Assembly (NCBI RefSeq): GCF_000327385.1
Contig: NW_008708015.1
Coordinates: forward strand, 197,771-261,770
Reading direction: 5' to 3'
Length of the DNA stretch: 64,000 bases
Source of the DNA: Lottia gigantea
Lineage: Eukaryota > Mollusca > Gastropoda > Lottiidae
The letters are not shown here. More notes on this DNA, generated by a model. It did not search any database, was not told the DNA's origin, and worked only from the letters and a program-made list of their open reading frames with translations. How positions within the stretch are numbered: the stretch's first letter is position 1.

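Noticed and set aside
1-64000. Two or more separate genes (an Ig gene and an Fn3 gene)
   Set aside because: Exon phases and domain order continue across the Ig-to-Fn3 change at 32736-32456 and across the 3.2-kb intron with no stop, start or polyadenylation signal between.

Overview
The window is animal (metazoan) genomic DNA that lies entirely inside one giant muscle-protein gene on the minus strand. Transcription runs from 64000 towards 1, and the gene continues past both edges. I reconstruct 88 exons or part-exons with GT-AG borders: about 23 kb of coding sequence, roughly 7,800 residues. The product is a titin/twitchin-type sarcomeric filament protein built from about 41 immunoglobulin (Ig, I-set) and 40 fibronectin type III (Fn3) domains. 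Compact AT-rich introns of mostly 200-600 bp, one-domain-per-exon structure, hAT-type MITEs and many short dispersed repeats suggest a marine invertebrate. A mollusc is my best guess, but this is an inference. No kinase domain, PEVK stretch, promoter, start codon, polyadenylation site or RNA gene is visible.

Layout in transcription order. (1) 64000-57615: seven N-terminal Ig domains (the first is cut), each split over two or three exons, several with an intron inside the conserved Trp codon. (2) 56824-56086: a charged non-Ig linker on two exons. (3) 55844-33261: 29 tandem Ig domains of about 89 residues, nearly all one per 267-bp phase-1 exon; one exon carries three Ig domains and one exon is frameshifted. 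(4) 33023-24510: a mixed zone Ig, Fn3 x3, Ig-Ig, Fn3 x3, Ig-Ig, Fn3. (5) 24815-1: an uninterrupted run of at least 34 Fn3 domains in eleven repeating triplets (classes a, b, c), with one exon carrying two Fn3 domains. The N-terminal Ig block, linker, second Ig block and Fn3-rich body follow the order known for projectin/twitchin, but the second Ig block and the Fn3 run are far larger.

Introns hold the rest: three short hAT-like elements with 8-bp target duplications, one more without a clear duplication, a TA-flanked MITE, a 562-bp inverted-repeat element with a 69-bp tandem core, an 86-bp minisatellite that appears to have grown from a SINE-like tail, several other minisatellites, a perfect 18-bp hairpin, and at least five dispersed repeat families. 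The most unusual points are the long Fn3-only super-repeat with a periodic KSP[F/Y] linker motif, exon-limited homogenisation between repeats, two exact intron losses, and the single-base frameshift in one Ig exon.
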